Of a DNA stretch of 17,027 nucleotides, positions 7,511 through 17,027 are shown one piece after another. This DNA is from Chlamydomonas sphaeroides (Eukaryota; Chlorophyta; Chlorophyceae; Chlamydomonadales; Chlamydomonadaceae): assembly GCA_001662425.1 (NCBI GenBank), contig BDDC01002035.1, forward strand, positions 1 to 17,027, written 5' to 3'. Below the pieces are notes generated by a model, which was not told where the DNA came from, made no database searches, and was given only the letters and a program-made list of their open reading frames with translations. Each line of letters starts with the position of its first letter. Within the stretch, counting starts at the first letter, position 1. The position numbers and the translations under genes were made by a program.

Positions 7511-10500
7511 CTAGTCCTCGTCCGTGTCCGCGTCACTCAGCTCGCCGCCAACTGAGCCGAGAGAGCCGGGCACCAGGGCCCGCGCCGCCGCCAGCTCCCG
7601 CCGCCGCGCCGCCGCCGCCGCCTTGACCCTGGCTCGGGCCGCCGCCGCCGCCACGGCCTCGGGCGGCGGCGGCGGCAGCTGCTGCACGGCATGGCCCAGC
7701 GCCTCGTAGGCCCGGTGCAGCTGCAGCAGCTGCTCGCCACTGAGCTGCCCGGCCGCCGCCAGCCGTACCGCCGCCGCCTCGTGCCGCGCCAACCACTCGC
7801 CGCTGAGGCGCAGGCGCGCCGTCGCGGCGCCGCCGAGCAGCTGGAGCAGGTCGGCGCCGTTGAAGGGACAGGGCCTGGCGGCGCCGGCGGCGCCGGCGCC
7901 AGCGCGAGCCGCGCCGGGCGCGGCAGGCAGCAGCGCGCCGGCGGTGCCGAGCAGCTCGGAAAACAGCTGCGCGCAGAGGCCGTGAACATGGACGTTGCGC
8001 CCCCAGCGCCGCTCGGCGCAGCCCACCGCAAAAACCGCATTCGCGATCTGCCGTGCTGTCAGGGGAGGGTGCGCGGCCGCGGCCAGCGCGGCGGCGCCCG
8101 CCGCCGGCGCGGCCACGCCCCCGGCCGGCGCCGGCGTCGCGGCGCCGCGGCCGGCGCGCAGGCGCGCGAGCAGGACCGACAGCATGTCCGTCAGCTGCTG
8201 CGGGGCCACCGGCGGCGTGACGCGCGTCGACGCGAGCGTGATGGTGATGAGCACGCTCGTATCGAGGCGCGGCAGCGACGGCTCCAGGCGCGCCGCGAGC
8301 GCGTCCGGCAGCTCGCCGTCGTGCGCCGAGTAGCCAAAGCGCGACGAGAGGCGCGAGAGCGCGAGCAGCGAGGTCGCGGCGTCGCGCGGCTGCGCGCGCG
8401 GCAGCTGCGCGCGCAGCGTGACGCACACCTCCAGCAGAAAGTCGTCGGTGGGGCGCCACATGAGGCCCGACAGCGCCCACAGCATGTGCGCCAGCTCGCT
8501 GGCGCCGAAGGTGGACAGCCGCGGCTGCACGGCGCGGCAGAAGTGCAGCAGCCAGGAGCCGGGCGGCCGCATGGTGAGGCGCACGCAGGCAAAGAGGATG
8601 TTGTTGTACGTCTGCGGCGGCGTGGCGGGACCGGGCAGCGGCGGCGCGGGCCGCGCCGCCGCGCGCGCGGCCGCAGACGGCGCGCCGGCCGAAGGCGCAG
8701 CGGTGAAGATGGCCGAGCGCGCCGCGGTGGCGGTGGCGGGCGCAGAGGTGGCGGGCGCTGCGAGTGCAGCGCCGTTCCGGCGTTGCGCGAGGCGGAGCTG
8801 CTGCTGGCGCCAGAGCTGCTGCTGAGCCGCCGTCGCCGCAGCGGGGAGCCCGGCCGCGCCGTTGAGCCCCAACCGCCCATGGCCCGGCTGTGAGGCCGGG
8901 AGGAAAGGGGCATGGTTTAAGGTGCGATCGTCATCCCGCATGCCCGTACCGAGGACGCCCTCCCGTAGACGCTCTCCCAAGTACGCAAGACAGCGGCGCG
9001 TAGCCGCCTCGTGATCCTCCATCCCTGTGCTTGCCGCGCCCCGTGACGCGGACGCAGCGCCCATCCTCCCTCGGCCACCCGCCAGCCGCCCGTACCTGCG
9101 GCTCGCCCTGCACCATGAGGACCCGCATGCGCGCGTATCGCAGGAAGGCGGCGATCCACTTGCGGTCGGGCCGGTACCGCAGCCGCGCCAGCGACCAGGC
9201 AGTCATGCTCAGGCACTGCGCGGCGGGCGGGCGAGGGCAGCAGTTGTGTGTTAGTCAATGGGGTTGGATCGCCGGCGTGTCTGTAGATACGAGGGCTGGG
9301 CGAGGGGTGTCCAGGGCGGCGCAGGCCACGGAGGGGTGTCAGGCCTTCCACCCGCTGCGAGGGCACACCAGGCGCCACCTGCCTTGCCCGGCAGACCGCT
9401 CCGGGCGCAGGATATGCGTCTTGAAGCTATGCCCGACTGCAAACCCCTTGGCTCAGGTGCTTCGTCCCCGACTCATGCTCCCGATTTCGTCTGTGTGATC
9501 CTCTGCACCCGTGGCCATACCCAGCGACGTTTTGTTCCTTCCTACGCGCGCCCGTCGCGCTCTTCCCTGCCTCCTCCCTTCCTTCGCAACCCCCAGACCG
9601 CCGCTGCTGCGACCCCCAGCCCAGTTGGCCCCACAGCGCGTGCGCGGCATTGAGCCGCCGCCGCAAGCCCAACCCAGCCCCTCCCATGCCCCCTCCCACC
9701 CGCACCCCTGCCACGACTTCACACCTCGCCCTCCCTACACCTGGCCGTCGATGGTGTTGAACCGCCGCCGCTAGCCCCAACCCTTCCATGGCCCCTGCCA
9801 CCCGTACCCCTGCCACGCCGTCACACCCAGCTTCCTGCGAGCCCCTCTCCCACACACCTGGCCATCCATGGTGTTGAACCGCCGCTGCGCCTGCCACAAA
9901 AAGTGCCTCATCCATGCCGGGGGCGGCCGCGCGCCCAGCACCACCAGCGCGTGCAGCACGTTGGCCACCGCAGAGCCGCTGGGAAGGGGGCCAGGACAGG
10001 GGATGACGGGCGGACGGGCAGGGGCGTGGTGAGCGGCGCAGCAGCAACCACGAGGCGAGCAGGCGGGCGCAACCAGGGCGAGCGCTGAGGCCCAGGTGGA
10101 CGGCGGAGGGTGGAGTGCGTTCGCGGGGCTGGCAAGCGGGACGGTTGCGCAGCGCTGCGGCACAGCGCCGCGCGACGGGCAAGCGGGCGCAGGTCGAGGC
10201 ATGCGGCAATGGCGACAAGCCGGACGGCTGCGAGCCTTGTGTACGCCACGACCGGGGTGTCGCGGGGTCACGGGGCCAATGGGCGATAAGCCATAGGACG
10301 ATAGGCCTTGGGGCGATAAGCATTAGGACGCAGGCGGTTCGACGATGAGCCCGACAACAGCACCTGGCACCCAACCCTCAGGGATGCATCGGGCGGATGG
10401 AGCTGCACGCCCAACGCCCGTAGCGCTTGCGCTAGGGTTAGTGCCATGCACCCATGCCCTCCTCACGTTGCGAAGGACCGCGTGGCCTGCTCGCAGCGCG

Positions 10501-13498
10501 CCATGTAGGCCTCCATCCAGGCCTCCCCGGGCCGCAGCCGCAGCGTCGCCACCGCGAAGATGAGCATCGACAGCTCGCGGCCGTCCGCCAGAGGCAGCGT
10601 GCGCTGCGCCGCCGCCAGCAGCGCGGCCAGCGCCGCGGGCGACACCAGGTCCGGCCGCGGGCCGGCGGCGGAGCTGGAGGCGCGCTCTTGAAGCGACGGC
10701 CCCGTGTCCCGGAGCGGGTCGCTGAGCAGCGGGCTACCAGGGCCTAGCAGCCCCGAGTCCTCGTCCAGTGACCTCCCCGCGGCCGCAAACGACACGCCCG
10801 ATGCAGCGTACATGTGCGAGTCCAGGGAGGCCGAAGGCGAGGCTTGGTGCAGCTGCTGCGACTGCGGCCGCTGCTGCTGCTGCGAGAGGGCGTCGCCGCC
10901 GCCGGCCGCGCCGCCGCCGAGCTCAAGCGCATCGCGGGGCGGCGGCAGCGCCGCGGCTGCCGCTGCTGCCGGAAAGGGCCACGACGACTGCGATGGCGGC
11001 GGCGGCGCGCGCCGCGCCGGTCCGGCGGTGTGCAGATGCAGCAGCGCCACGCCGTACAGTGCCATGGCCAGGTCAGCGGGGCCCGCGCCGCCACCGCGGC
11101 CCCGGCCCCCGCCCTGCTGCAGCCGCGCCGCCATGCCGTCCAGCAGCGCCGCCGACCAGCCGGGCTCGGGCGCCAGGCCAAAGTCGCGCCGGTACCTGAG
11201 CAAGGGACGGCGGCGGGGTTCGTCAGGACGGATGATGGGATGTTTGGGAGGCAGGGGCCACGCTAGGGTTTGGGCGGGCGTGGGAGGGCACACATTGCGG
11301 GCGGGCGGGCCGTGCGGGCCGGACACAGTGCTGGTCAGACCTCTGTACGCCACACGCGTCTGGCCTCGCATGGGAGGGTCGTGACTCTTAGACCCCGGCG
11401 CGCACAACGCACGCCGCTCTTTGCTTGCCACAATATCAACAGCCACACGGGCCCGCGCACACGCGCCGTCGCTCGCCCCCAGTGCCGTTCGCGCCAGCGT
11501 GCTCTGCGCCTGGCCAGCAGCAGCAACGCAACACATACGCACACCCATCCGCCCTCCCCTCCGCGCCCGAGCCACACGCCCAGCCTCCGCGGCGGCCGCA
11601 CCTGGCAAACGCCCACACCAGGCCCGCCGTCTGCTTGGGCGACAGCTCCGCAGCGCGCTGCCGGGCCAGCGCCGCCGCCTCGCGCAGCAGCGGGCCGTCG
11701 TAGGCGCCCATGCGGCTCAGCGCGCACACCAGGCCCGCCAGCTCGGCGCGGCTGAGGCGGGGCAGGCCGCCGCGCAGGGCGGCGCAGGCCTCGTCCAGCA
11801 TGCCCGCCACCAGCTGCCGCTCGAGGTCGGAGGTGACGGGCTCCTCAGCCAGCAGCTGGCTGAGGTGGATGACGGCCGAGCTGCGGAGGGGCGGGGCGGG
11901 CAGGGAGCGGGAGGGGCAGGTGCGTTGTGGGGTGGGTGGGTGAGCGCGCTCGGCTCAAGGCTGATGAGCGGGAGGGCACGGAGGGGACGAAGCGGAGGGA
12001 GCTGCGCGAGTTGGCGGCGTGGCCGTGCGTGACGGATGGGGGCAACGCAAAGCGAGAACTCGGGTTAACGACGAGACCGGCAGCACGGCAGACGGAGAGC
12101 AGCGGGCTAGCGCAGCTCGTCAGTCGTGAGCCCACATCCAGCCAACATCCATCATGCCAAGTTCGGCTCATGAACACCCATTCCGGACGCCAGCCCGCTG
12201 CTGCCATGCCCCCCTGCAGGGACGCCCGGTACGTTTCCATCACTCTGCCGGCTCGCTCCCTCGCCCCGCCCCGCCCCACCTGAGCATCGAGGGCGCCAGC
12301 CGCGAGCGGTACAGCTGCAGGAAGCGATTCAGGCTGTGCGGCGTACGACACGACAGCAGCTCTGTGTCGAGGCCGCCCCACGCAGAGATGGGCCCCGGCC
12401 CCGGCGCGCTGTCCTCCGGCGGGCCGCCGCCGCCGCTGCGCCCCTCGCCACCGCCGCCCCCGGCATCACCGCCTCTGTGCCCCGGACCCTGCTCTCTCCG
12501 CCGCTGGCCTTTCCGTTGCCGCTGGTCCGTCGGGTGCACGTCTCGCGGTGATGGCGCCGGGTGGGGCCCGCTGCCGGCGCCGCCGTCGCCATTGCCGCCG
12601 TGCCCCGGGGGCCCCAACGGGTACTCCTGGCTTGGCCCGGGCACCAAACGACGGGATGGCTGGGATGGCGCTGGAGCTAGCCGTGCTTCCGAGGCTGCTG
12701 GCCAGCGCTGCTGCACGTCTTGCGGGTGCGGCACACGCGTTGCTGCGCCAGGCGCCGCAGCATCGGCCTGAACTGCGGCTGCCGCGTGCCAGGTCGGCTG
12801 CTCCGGCAGCTGGCTGTGCTGTGCATAGCCGGAGTCGGCGGTCTGAGATGCGCGCTCGGCAGGCAACGCAGAGCCCTGTTGCGTGTGGAGCTGCTGGGCG
12901 CCAGCGTCCGTCACGAGTGAACTCGACGCCAGCTGCGAGCCGTTATCGTAGCGTAGCGCCGGCAGCAGCGCCTGAACATCGTCAGGTGGGACGTCCAGCG
13001 CTATTTGAAGCGTGGGAACGACATCCGCTGGCGCGCGGCGTCGCCCATTGCGGTGCGGTGTCAGCAGAGCGTGGACCCCTGACTGCTGCTCCACGTCCTG
13101 CTGTACATGATCGACACCTACAGACTGCAAGACCTGCGGAAGGGTTAAAGAGAATCATGAGAGTCCAAGTGAGGAGATGTTGAGCGACTCCGCCCTTACC
13201 TGCGTCGGCGCAGATGCATTTGTCGACGCCTGCTTGATGCTTCCCTGGACGCTGCTGTCATTGAGCGGGACCCTGCAGCACACGCGTGAGCATGGCGCAG
13301 AGCAGAACGCCGTCAGCACACAGAGACGCCAGACGCCAGATCTGCTCGCAATATCTAATGTTATGTCACAATGCCTATTCACCTGCGCGCTGTTGCGAGC
13401 AGGGCCTGCGAGCACGTCGCTCGGCGACCCAAGCGCAGGCTGACCGCGGTTTGCTGTGCGAGCAGGCTTGCTGGGTCCAGGAAACAGCAGCTGCTCAT
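7511..13498 (-). CDS. Octotricopeptide-repeat (OPR) protein, probable organelle RNA-maturation factor
   Basis: Spliced minus-strand gene. Exons: 13498-13383, 13272-13200, 13133-12280, 11880-11602, 11195-10467, 9978-9858, 9215-9096 and 8611-7511 with TAG. Phases agree at all seven junctions and give 1130 residues. The N-terminus MSSCCFLDPASLLAQQTAVS followed by LRLGRR looks like a chloroplast or mitochondrial transit peptide. Helical repeats of about 38-40 residues have the OPR pattern of Pro-Pro-x-x-Trp and a Leu/Ala-rich helix. Anchoring Trp residues at 667, 706, 744 and 784 are spaced 39, 38 and 40, and Phe822 follows 38 later. Further degenerate repeats lie at about 370-460 and to about 960. 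OPR tracts bind specific organelle RNAs for stability, splicing or translation. Low-complexity Gln/Gly/Ser/Ala insertions (about 160-330 and 470-620) are typical of volvocalean versions. The tail is Ala/Arg-rich and ends DADTDED. No RAP domain is apparent. The RNA target is unknown. Exon joins around 8612-9095 are inferred from the repeat period. Confidence 0.8.
9640..9890 (-). repeat. Degenerate tandem duplication covering an OPR exon 3' end and intron start
   Basis: The 3' end of the exon at 9858-9978 plus about 80 bp of the following intron (about 9774-9890) is repeated, diverged, at about 9657-9773. The exon part matches at 29 of 32 positions, 117 bp away. A further trace, ATTGAGCCGCCGCCGC, starts at 9649, about 107 bp further on. 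The ghost keeps FNTIDGQ followed by GT, and a TAG stands just before it. Confidence 0.85.
10281..10330. repeat. Two 20-bp copies spaced 30 bp in an OPR intron
   Basis: GGGCGATAAGCCATAGGACG at 10281-10300 and GGGCGATAAGCATTAGGACG at 10311-10330 differ at two positions. They lie in the intron between 9979 and 10466, and a related ACGATAGG fragment lies between them. Confidence 0.8.
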
Positions 13499-14446
13499 GC
13501 TGGCGCAGCGTAGGCGCGTATCTCGTCTTGTTAGTGCCCAGCGCCTTGCATTCTCGTGCGGCAGCCCTGCTCCTCGTCCAGCCGGCCTAGAAGGATTCGT
13601 GCGAAACACTACAAGCTGCGACTACTGCGACCTGCAGCGTTGCCCGGGATCTTGCCAAGGGCAATGTGGCCCCGAGTGTCGTACACGAGTCGGCCCTTCC
13701 TAAAACCAATACAGCAAAGAGCACAATATGCCTTACTCGCATATCGCATGACATTGGCCAGGCTGCTGGATGGCACGAACCCTGCCAACGACCCTGCGAG
13801 TTTACCCCCATTTCCACGAGCTGAGTCGTGCCGGCACGGCACCGCCACCATCTAATGGCCGAGGTGTTATGTCGCAGCACACGCAGCCACAATGTGTACC
13901 TCAACCAGCTTGCAATCGGGGTGGCAAGGACGTTTCCGTAGGATGCTCAAAGCTGCGGCTGGACAAGGTTGCCCCATCCGGAGTGGGAGAAGGCAGGGGT
14001 CAAGGGGCTCAACTCCCCACGCAGACCTTCACCTAGGGCTGCCGGCCGCCCCCACGAATTGGGCAACTTCAGGTCAACGCGTTGCTTGCTCACCATGGCT
14101 TACATGGAGCTGCAAGCTTCCCACAGGTCCCGACCCCATTCGCGCCCAACGGCTAGATAAAACGTTTCCCGCAGCAAGCAATACCGTATCCACAGGCCAT
14201 CTGCCGCTCATCACTTGCAACTCGCAGTCCTCTCGCACTGTCGCGCTTGACCAACTGCACCCCACCAGTCCCCGCAGCAGCGCCGTCGTCTCCTAGCGGT
14301 CAGCGCCGCACGCCCAGTCCCGTGGGTCACGCTCGCTCGCTCGTAACGCCCGGCGCCGCCCACGCCAGCCTCCTCTTCCGCCACCGCCGACACCGTGAAC
14401 GCGCCCACGACCATGCAGCGCCCGCCCCAGCCCCGCGGCGCTGGCC
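13499..14446. promoter_or_regulatory. Divergent promoter region between OPR and malic enzyme genes
   Basis: The two start codons, minus strand at 13498 and plus strand at 14447, point away from each other across 948 bp, so both promoters and 5' UTRs must lie here. The centre is less GC-rich than the genes. An A/T-rich TAGATAAAAC at about 14154-14163, some 290 bp before the malic enzyme ATG, is the only TATA-like element I noticed. I see no protein-coding family and no RNA gene. Confidence 0.55.
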
Positions 14447-16995
14447 ATGAGCCGCCGCAGCGCCCCACTCGCCCTCGCCGCGAACCCAGCCATTCCCATG
14501 GCGCGGCGCCCGCGCCCGCGCCGAGCCAACCTCAACCACCCCGCCGCCACGCCCCGTCAGGTGCTGCAGCAGCGGCGCGGCGTCGTCGCCATGGACTCGG
14601 CCGCCGCCTGCCCCGGCCCCGGCCCCGGCCCCGGCCCCGGCTCCGCACCTCCTGTCGGCGGCGGCGGGGTGCGGCCGTACGTGCCGCCGCTGCAGCAGCC
14701 GGTGGTGGCGGTGGCGCACACGGGGCCCGACCTGCTGCACGACCCCTGGGCCAACAAGGTGGGGGCTGGGGTGTGGGTGTTTGGGGGCCGGGTAGGGCCG
14801 GCGGCGAGTTGGAGTTGGGCCGGCGCGCGGGGGCCCTGCAGCCGCACACACACACTGGCGGCCTGAAGGACCCCGCGTGGGCCGGGGTTGGGATTGAGGA
14901 AACGGCGGTGAGGGGGGAGTAGGGGCCGGCGGCAAGGCTGGGCCGGCACGGTGCCCCCCTGCGGCGACAAGGTAACACCGGTAGGAGGCGCGGGAGGGGT
15001 GCGCACGCCTGCACGTGACAGCAGCCCCAGCAGCCCCGCGTTTCCGCCCCCTGTGGCGCGGCCCAGGGCCTGGGCTTCACGCCCTCGGAGCGCGAGCGGC
15101 TGCGCATCCGGGGGCTGCTGCCGCCAGCGCACATGGAACTGGAGCGGCAGGTGGGCCGGGGAGGAGGTGGGCCAGGGGAGGGAGGCAGGGAGGGGACGGG
15201 GATAGCGGCTGTGCGGGAGCTCTTCTCTCCAGTGCAACGGTACCTGTACTGCCCGTCCACTCGCCCTTTCCCCCGTCCGCTGCCTGCCGGCTGGGAGGAC
15301 CGCCTTAACTGCCCGGTGTGGCCGCCTAGCGCAGCCTCCTAGCAGCCCTTGCAACGGGGGCACACGTGGACACTGCCTGTGTGGATGTTGGTTGAAAGCC
15401 CTCGCGGCAGCCCCTCGTGTCCCATCTCTTCTGCCTGCATGCCTGCCTTGATGTTTCATTGTTGGCGCAGAGTTCTGTGCCAGCCCGTTTGCCCCGATCT
15501 CCCTCCATCCCCTGCTCGTCCTGCTGCCCTGCAGGAGCAGCGGCTGATGGAGGAGTACGAGAGGCCGCTGGAGATGGTGCCGCCCGAGGACGAGCGGCTG
15601 GGGGGCGTCACCAGCGACATGGCGCGGAAGTGGGCGGCGGGAGGGGCCAGGGGCGGCGGTAGGGAAGGCGGCGGCCGGCGGGAGGGAGGGAGGGTGGTGT
15701 GCGGCGTGGGTGGGCGCTGTGCACGTACCAACCCATCCGCCCGCCCACCCGGCCGCCCCATACCACAGGTGGTCGGTGCTGCAGGCACTGCAGGACCGCA
15801 ACGAGACACTCTTCTACCGCACCCTTCTCGACAACTTTGTGGTGGGCCCGGGGCTGGCTGTGCCGACAGGGCTGGGCGCTGGGGCTGCGGAAGGGTGGTG
15901 GGGGCTGGCGTGGCAGCACTCCCACAGCCCCAACCCCACTCCCGCCGCGACGCCCACGTGCGCTGGCCCAAGCAGCCTGCGTGTCATACCCAACCCATCC
16001 TCCAAAACCCTTTTCTGCCCCTGTTCACCCCCTCCCCTCCAGGACATGGCGCCCATCATCTACACCCCCACCGTGGGCTGGGTGTGCGCCAACTACCACA
16101 AGCTCTACCGCCGGCCGCGCGGCATGGTGCGGGGCAGGGGGCCGGAGGCCAGGGCTGGAGCGTGGGAAGGGTAGGGTTGGCTGGGAGGGAGCGAGCGAGG
16201 AGTGCGACCAGCACAGCCGGCAGCAGCTGACGTTGCTGGGCCCGACCGGCGCCTTTTGCCTTGACCTGATTGCAAGCCGGCACGCCCCCCCCTGCCCGTA
16301 CATCCGCTGAAACAGTACTTTAGCGCCGAGGACGTTGGCGACATGGTGCGGTGGGGCAGGGTGGGGTGCGGGAGGAAAGGCACAGCGGGTTGCAGCAGCG
16401 GGTGCAAGACAACGCCCCTCCCTGTCGGCCTTGCCGACCTATGCTGGCCGGCCGCCTGACCTGCTGCCGGCCGCCTGGTCTGCTGACAACGTCAGCGCCG
16501 CCCCTCCCACCCCTTCCTGCATCGTCCCCTGCGCTTCCTCCCCCTCGCCCCCTTCCTGGCCTCCCCCCTCAGGCCGCCATGGCCTACAACTGGCCTCAGG
16601 ACGACGTGCAGGCCATTGTGGTGACCGACGGCAGGTGGGGCCCCGGGGGGCGAACAGCTGGGTTTCAGGGGGCGGCACGCAGAACCGGAAGACCAGGCGA
16701 GGCAGGGGTTAGCAGGGGGAGGCCGGCGGGACTCAGGTGGTGCAGGCGCAGGTAAGCCTTGCTCGTCGCCGACGGGAGGAGGGGCCTTGGGGGAGGAGAG
16801 GAATGATGTCAAGGGCAGTAGGATCAGCCTGAGGGCTCGCACGCCTCCTTCTCTCAGCCAAGACCCGTCCGGCAAGAACCCTAGCCATCTTGCCCACCCA
16901 GCCCTGCCCTTGCGCCCCCTCTTTCCTATGTTGCCCCCGCTCCCCTCGCCCCAGCCGCGTCCTGGGCCTGGGCGACCTGGGGCTCAACGGCCTGC
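14447..16995 (+). CDS. NAD(P)-dependent malic enzyme, N-terminal part (continues past right edge)
   Basis: Spliced plus-strand gene. Exons: 14447-14758, 15067-15150, 15535-15629, 15769-15841, 16043-16126, 16316-16345, 16573-16634 and 16955-16995. All introns are GT-AG with matching phases, giving 260 codons plus one base. The enzyme oxidatively decarboxylates L-malate to pyruvate, CO2 and NAD(P)H. Family marks in order: LLHDPWANKG followed by FTPSERERLRIRGLLPP; DRNETLFYRTLLDNF; APIIYTPTVGWVC with the catalytic Tyr195; YRRPRGM; and AIVVTDGSRVLGLGDLG with the conserved substrate/cofactor Arg248. The catalytic lysine of the VGKL motif and the metal-binding acidic residues lie beyond the window. 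The first about 85 residues are Arg/Pro/Ala-rich and extend the family core, suggesting organelle import. The ATG at 14447 opens the only frame that reaches the first conserved motif; in-frame ATGs at codons 18 and 49 are alternatives. The coenzyme (NAD or NADP) cannot be decided from this part. Confidence 0.93.
14611..14640 (+). repeat. Five exact CCCCGG hexanucleotide units in malic enzyme exon 1
   Basis: Perfect 6-bp repeat, translated as alternating Pro-Gly in the extended N-terminus of the malic enzyme (about residues 56-64). It sits between the transit-like segment and the first conserved motif, where a length change would be tolerated. Confidence 0.9.
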
Positions 16996-17027
16996 GTGGC
17001 ACTAACCCAAACCCACCCCTGGGCTCT

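Noticed and set aside
7691..8893. 400-codon plus-strand frame, Arg/Gly/Ala-rich
   Set aside because: Antisense shadow of the last OPR exon caused by GC-rich codons. Its composition is not protein-like.
12329..12771. Plus-strand frames of 70-205 codons opposite OPR exon 3
   Set aside because: Shadows of the Pro/Gly/Gln-rich low-complexity coding region on the other strand.

Overview
This window looks like nuclear DNA from a GC-rich green alga, most probably of the volvocalean (Chlamydomonas/Volvox/Gonium) type. The reasons are: very high GC with strongly GC-ending codons; many short spliced exons with GTGAG/GTGGG/GTGCG-type donors and pyrimidine-CAG acceptors; Arg/Ala-rich organelle-targeting N-termini; an octotricopeptide-repeat (OPR) protein, a family greatly expanded in these algae; and at least one TGTAA polyadenylation-type motif. 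Nothing resembles a prokaryotic operon. Most long open frames are GC-driven shadows, and the real genes were rebuilt by joining exons whose splice phases agree.

Layout, left to right. Positions 1-429 hold an open minus-strand stretch that runs off the left edge and may be an exon of an unidentified gene. Positions 430-2398 show no gene, only small repeats. A zinc-dependent medium-chain alcohol dehydrogenase (Ahr/CAD-like) occupies 2399-6063 on the minus strand in 11 exons; the core exons give a clean 387-residue model, but the extreme N-terminus is uncertain. Positions 6064-7510 are intergenic and contain the probable 3' UTR of the next gene. A 1130-residue OPR-type, probably organelle-targeted RNA-binding protein lies on the minus strand at 7511-13498 in 8 exons. 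A 948-bp divergent promoter region (13499-14446) separates it from a plus-strand NAD(P)-malic enzyme whose first 8 exons (14447-16995) are present; its catalytic C-terminal part lies beyond the right edge.

The three recognisable genes are independent transcription units. The malic enzyme (malate to pyruvate) and the alcohol dehydrogenase (aldehyde/alcohol interconversion) are both redox enzymes of carbon metabolism. The OPR protein would act after transcription on an organelle RNA. No joint pathway can be claimed.

The most unusual signal is a set of ghost exon ends. In four places an intron contains a diverged copy (about 29-33 bp) of the end of the exon next to it, some with the splice site still attached. 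Three are in the alcohol dehydrogenase and one, part of a longer 117-bp tandem duplication, is in the OPR gene. One ghost is bounded by AG and GT and would add exactly 10 codons in frame if spliced in.
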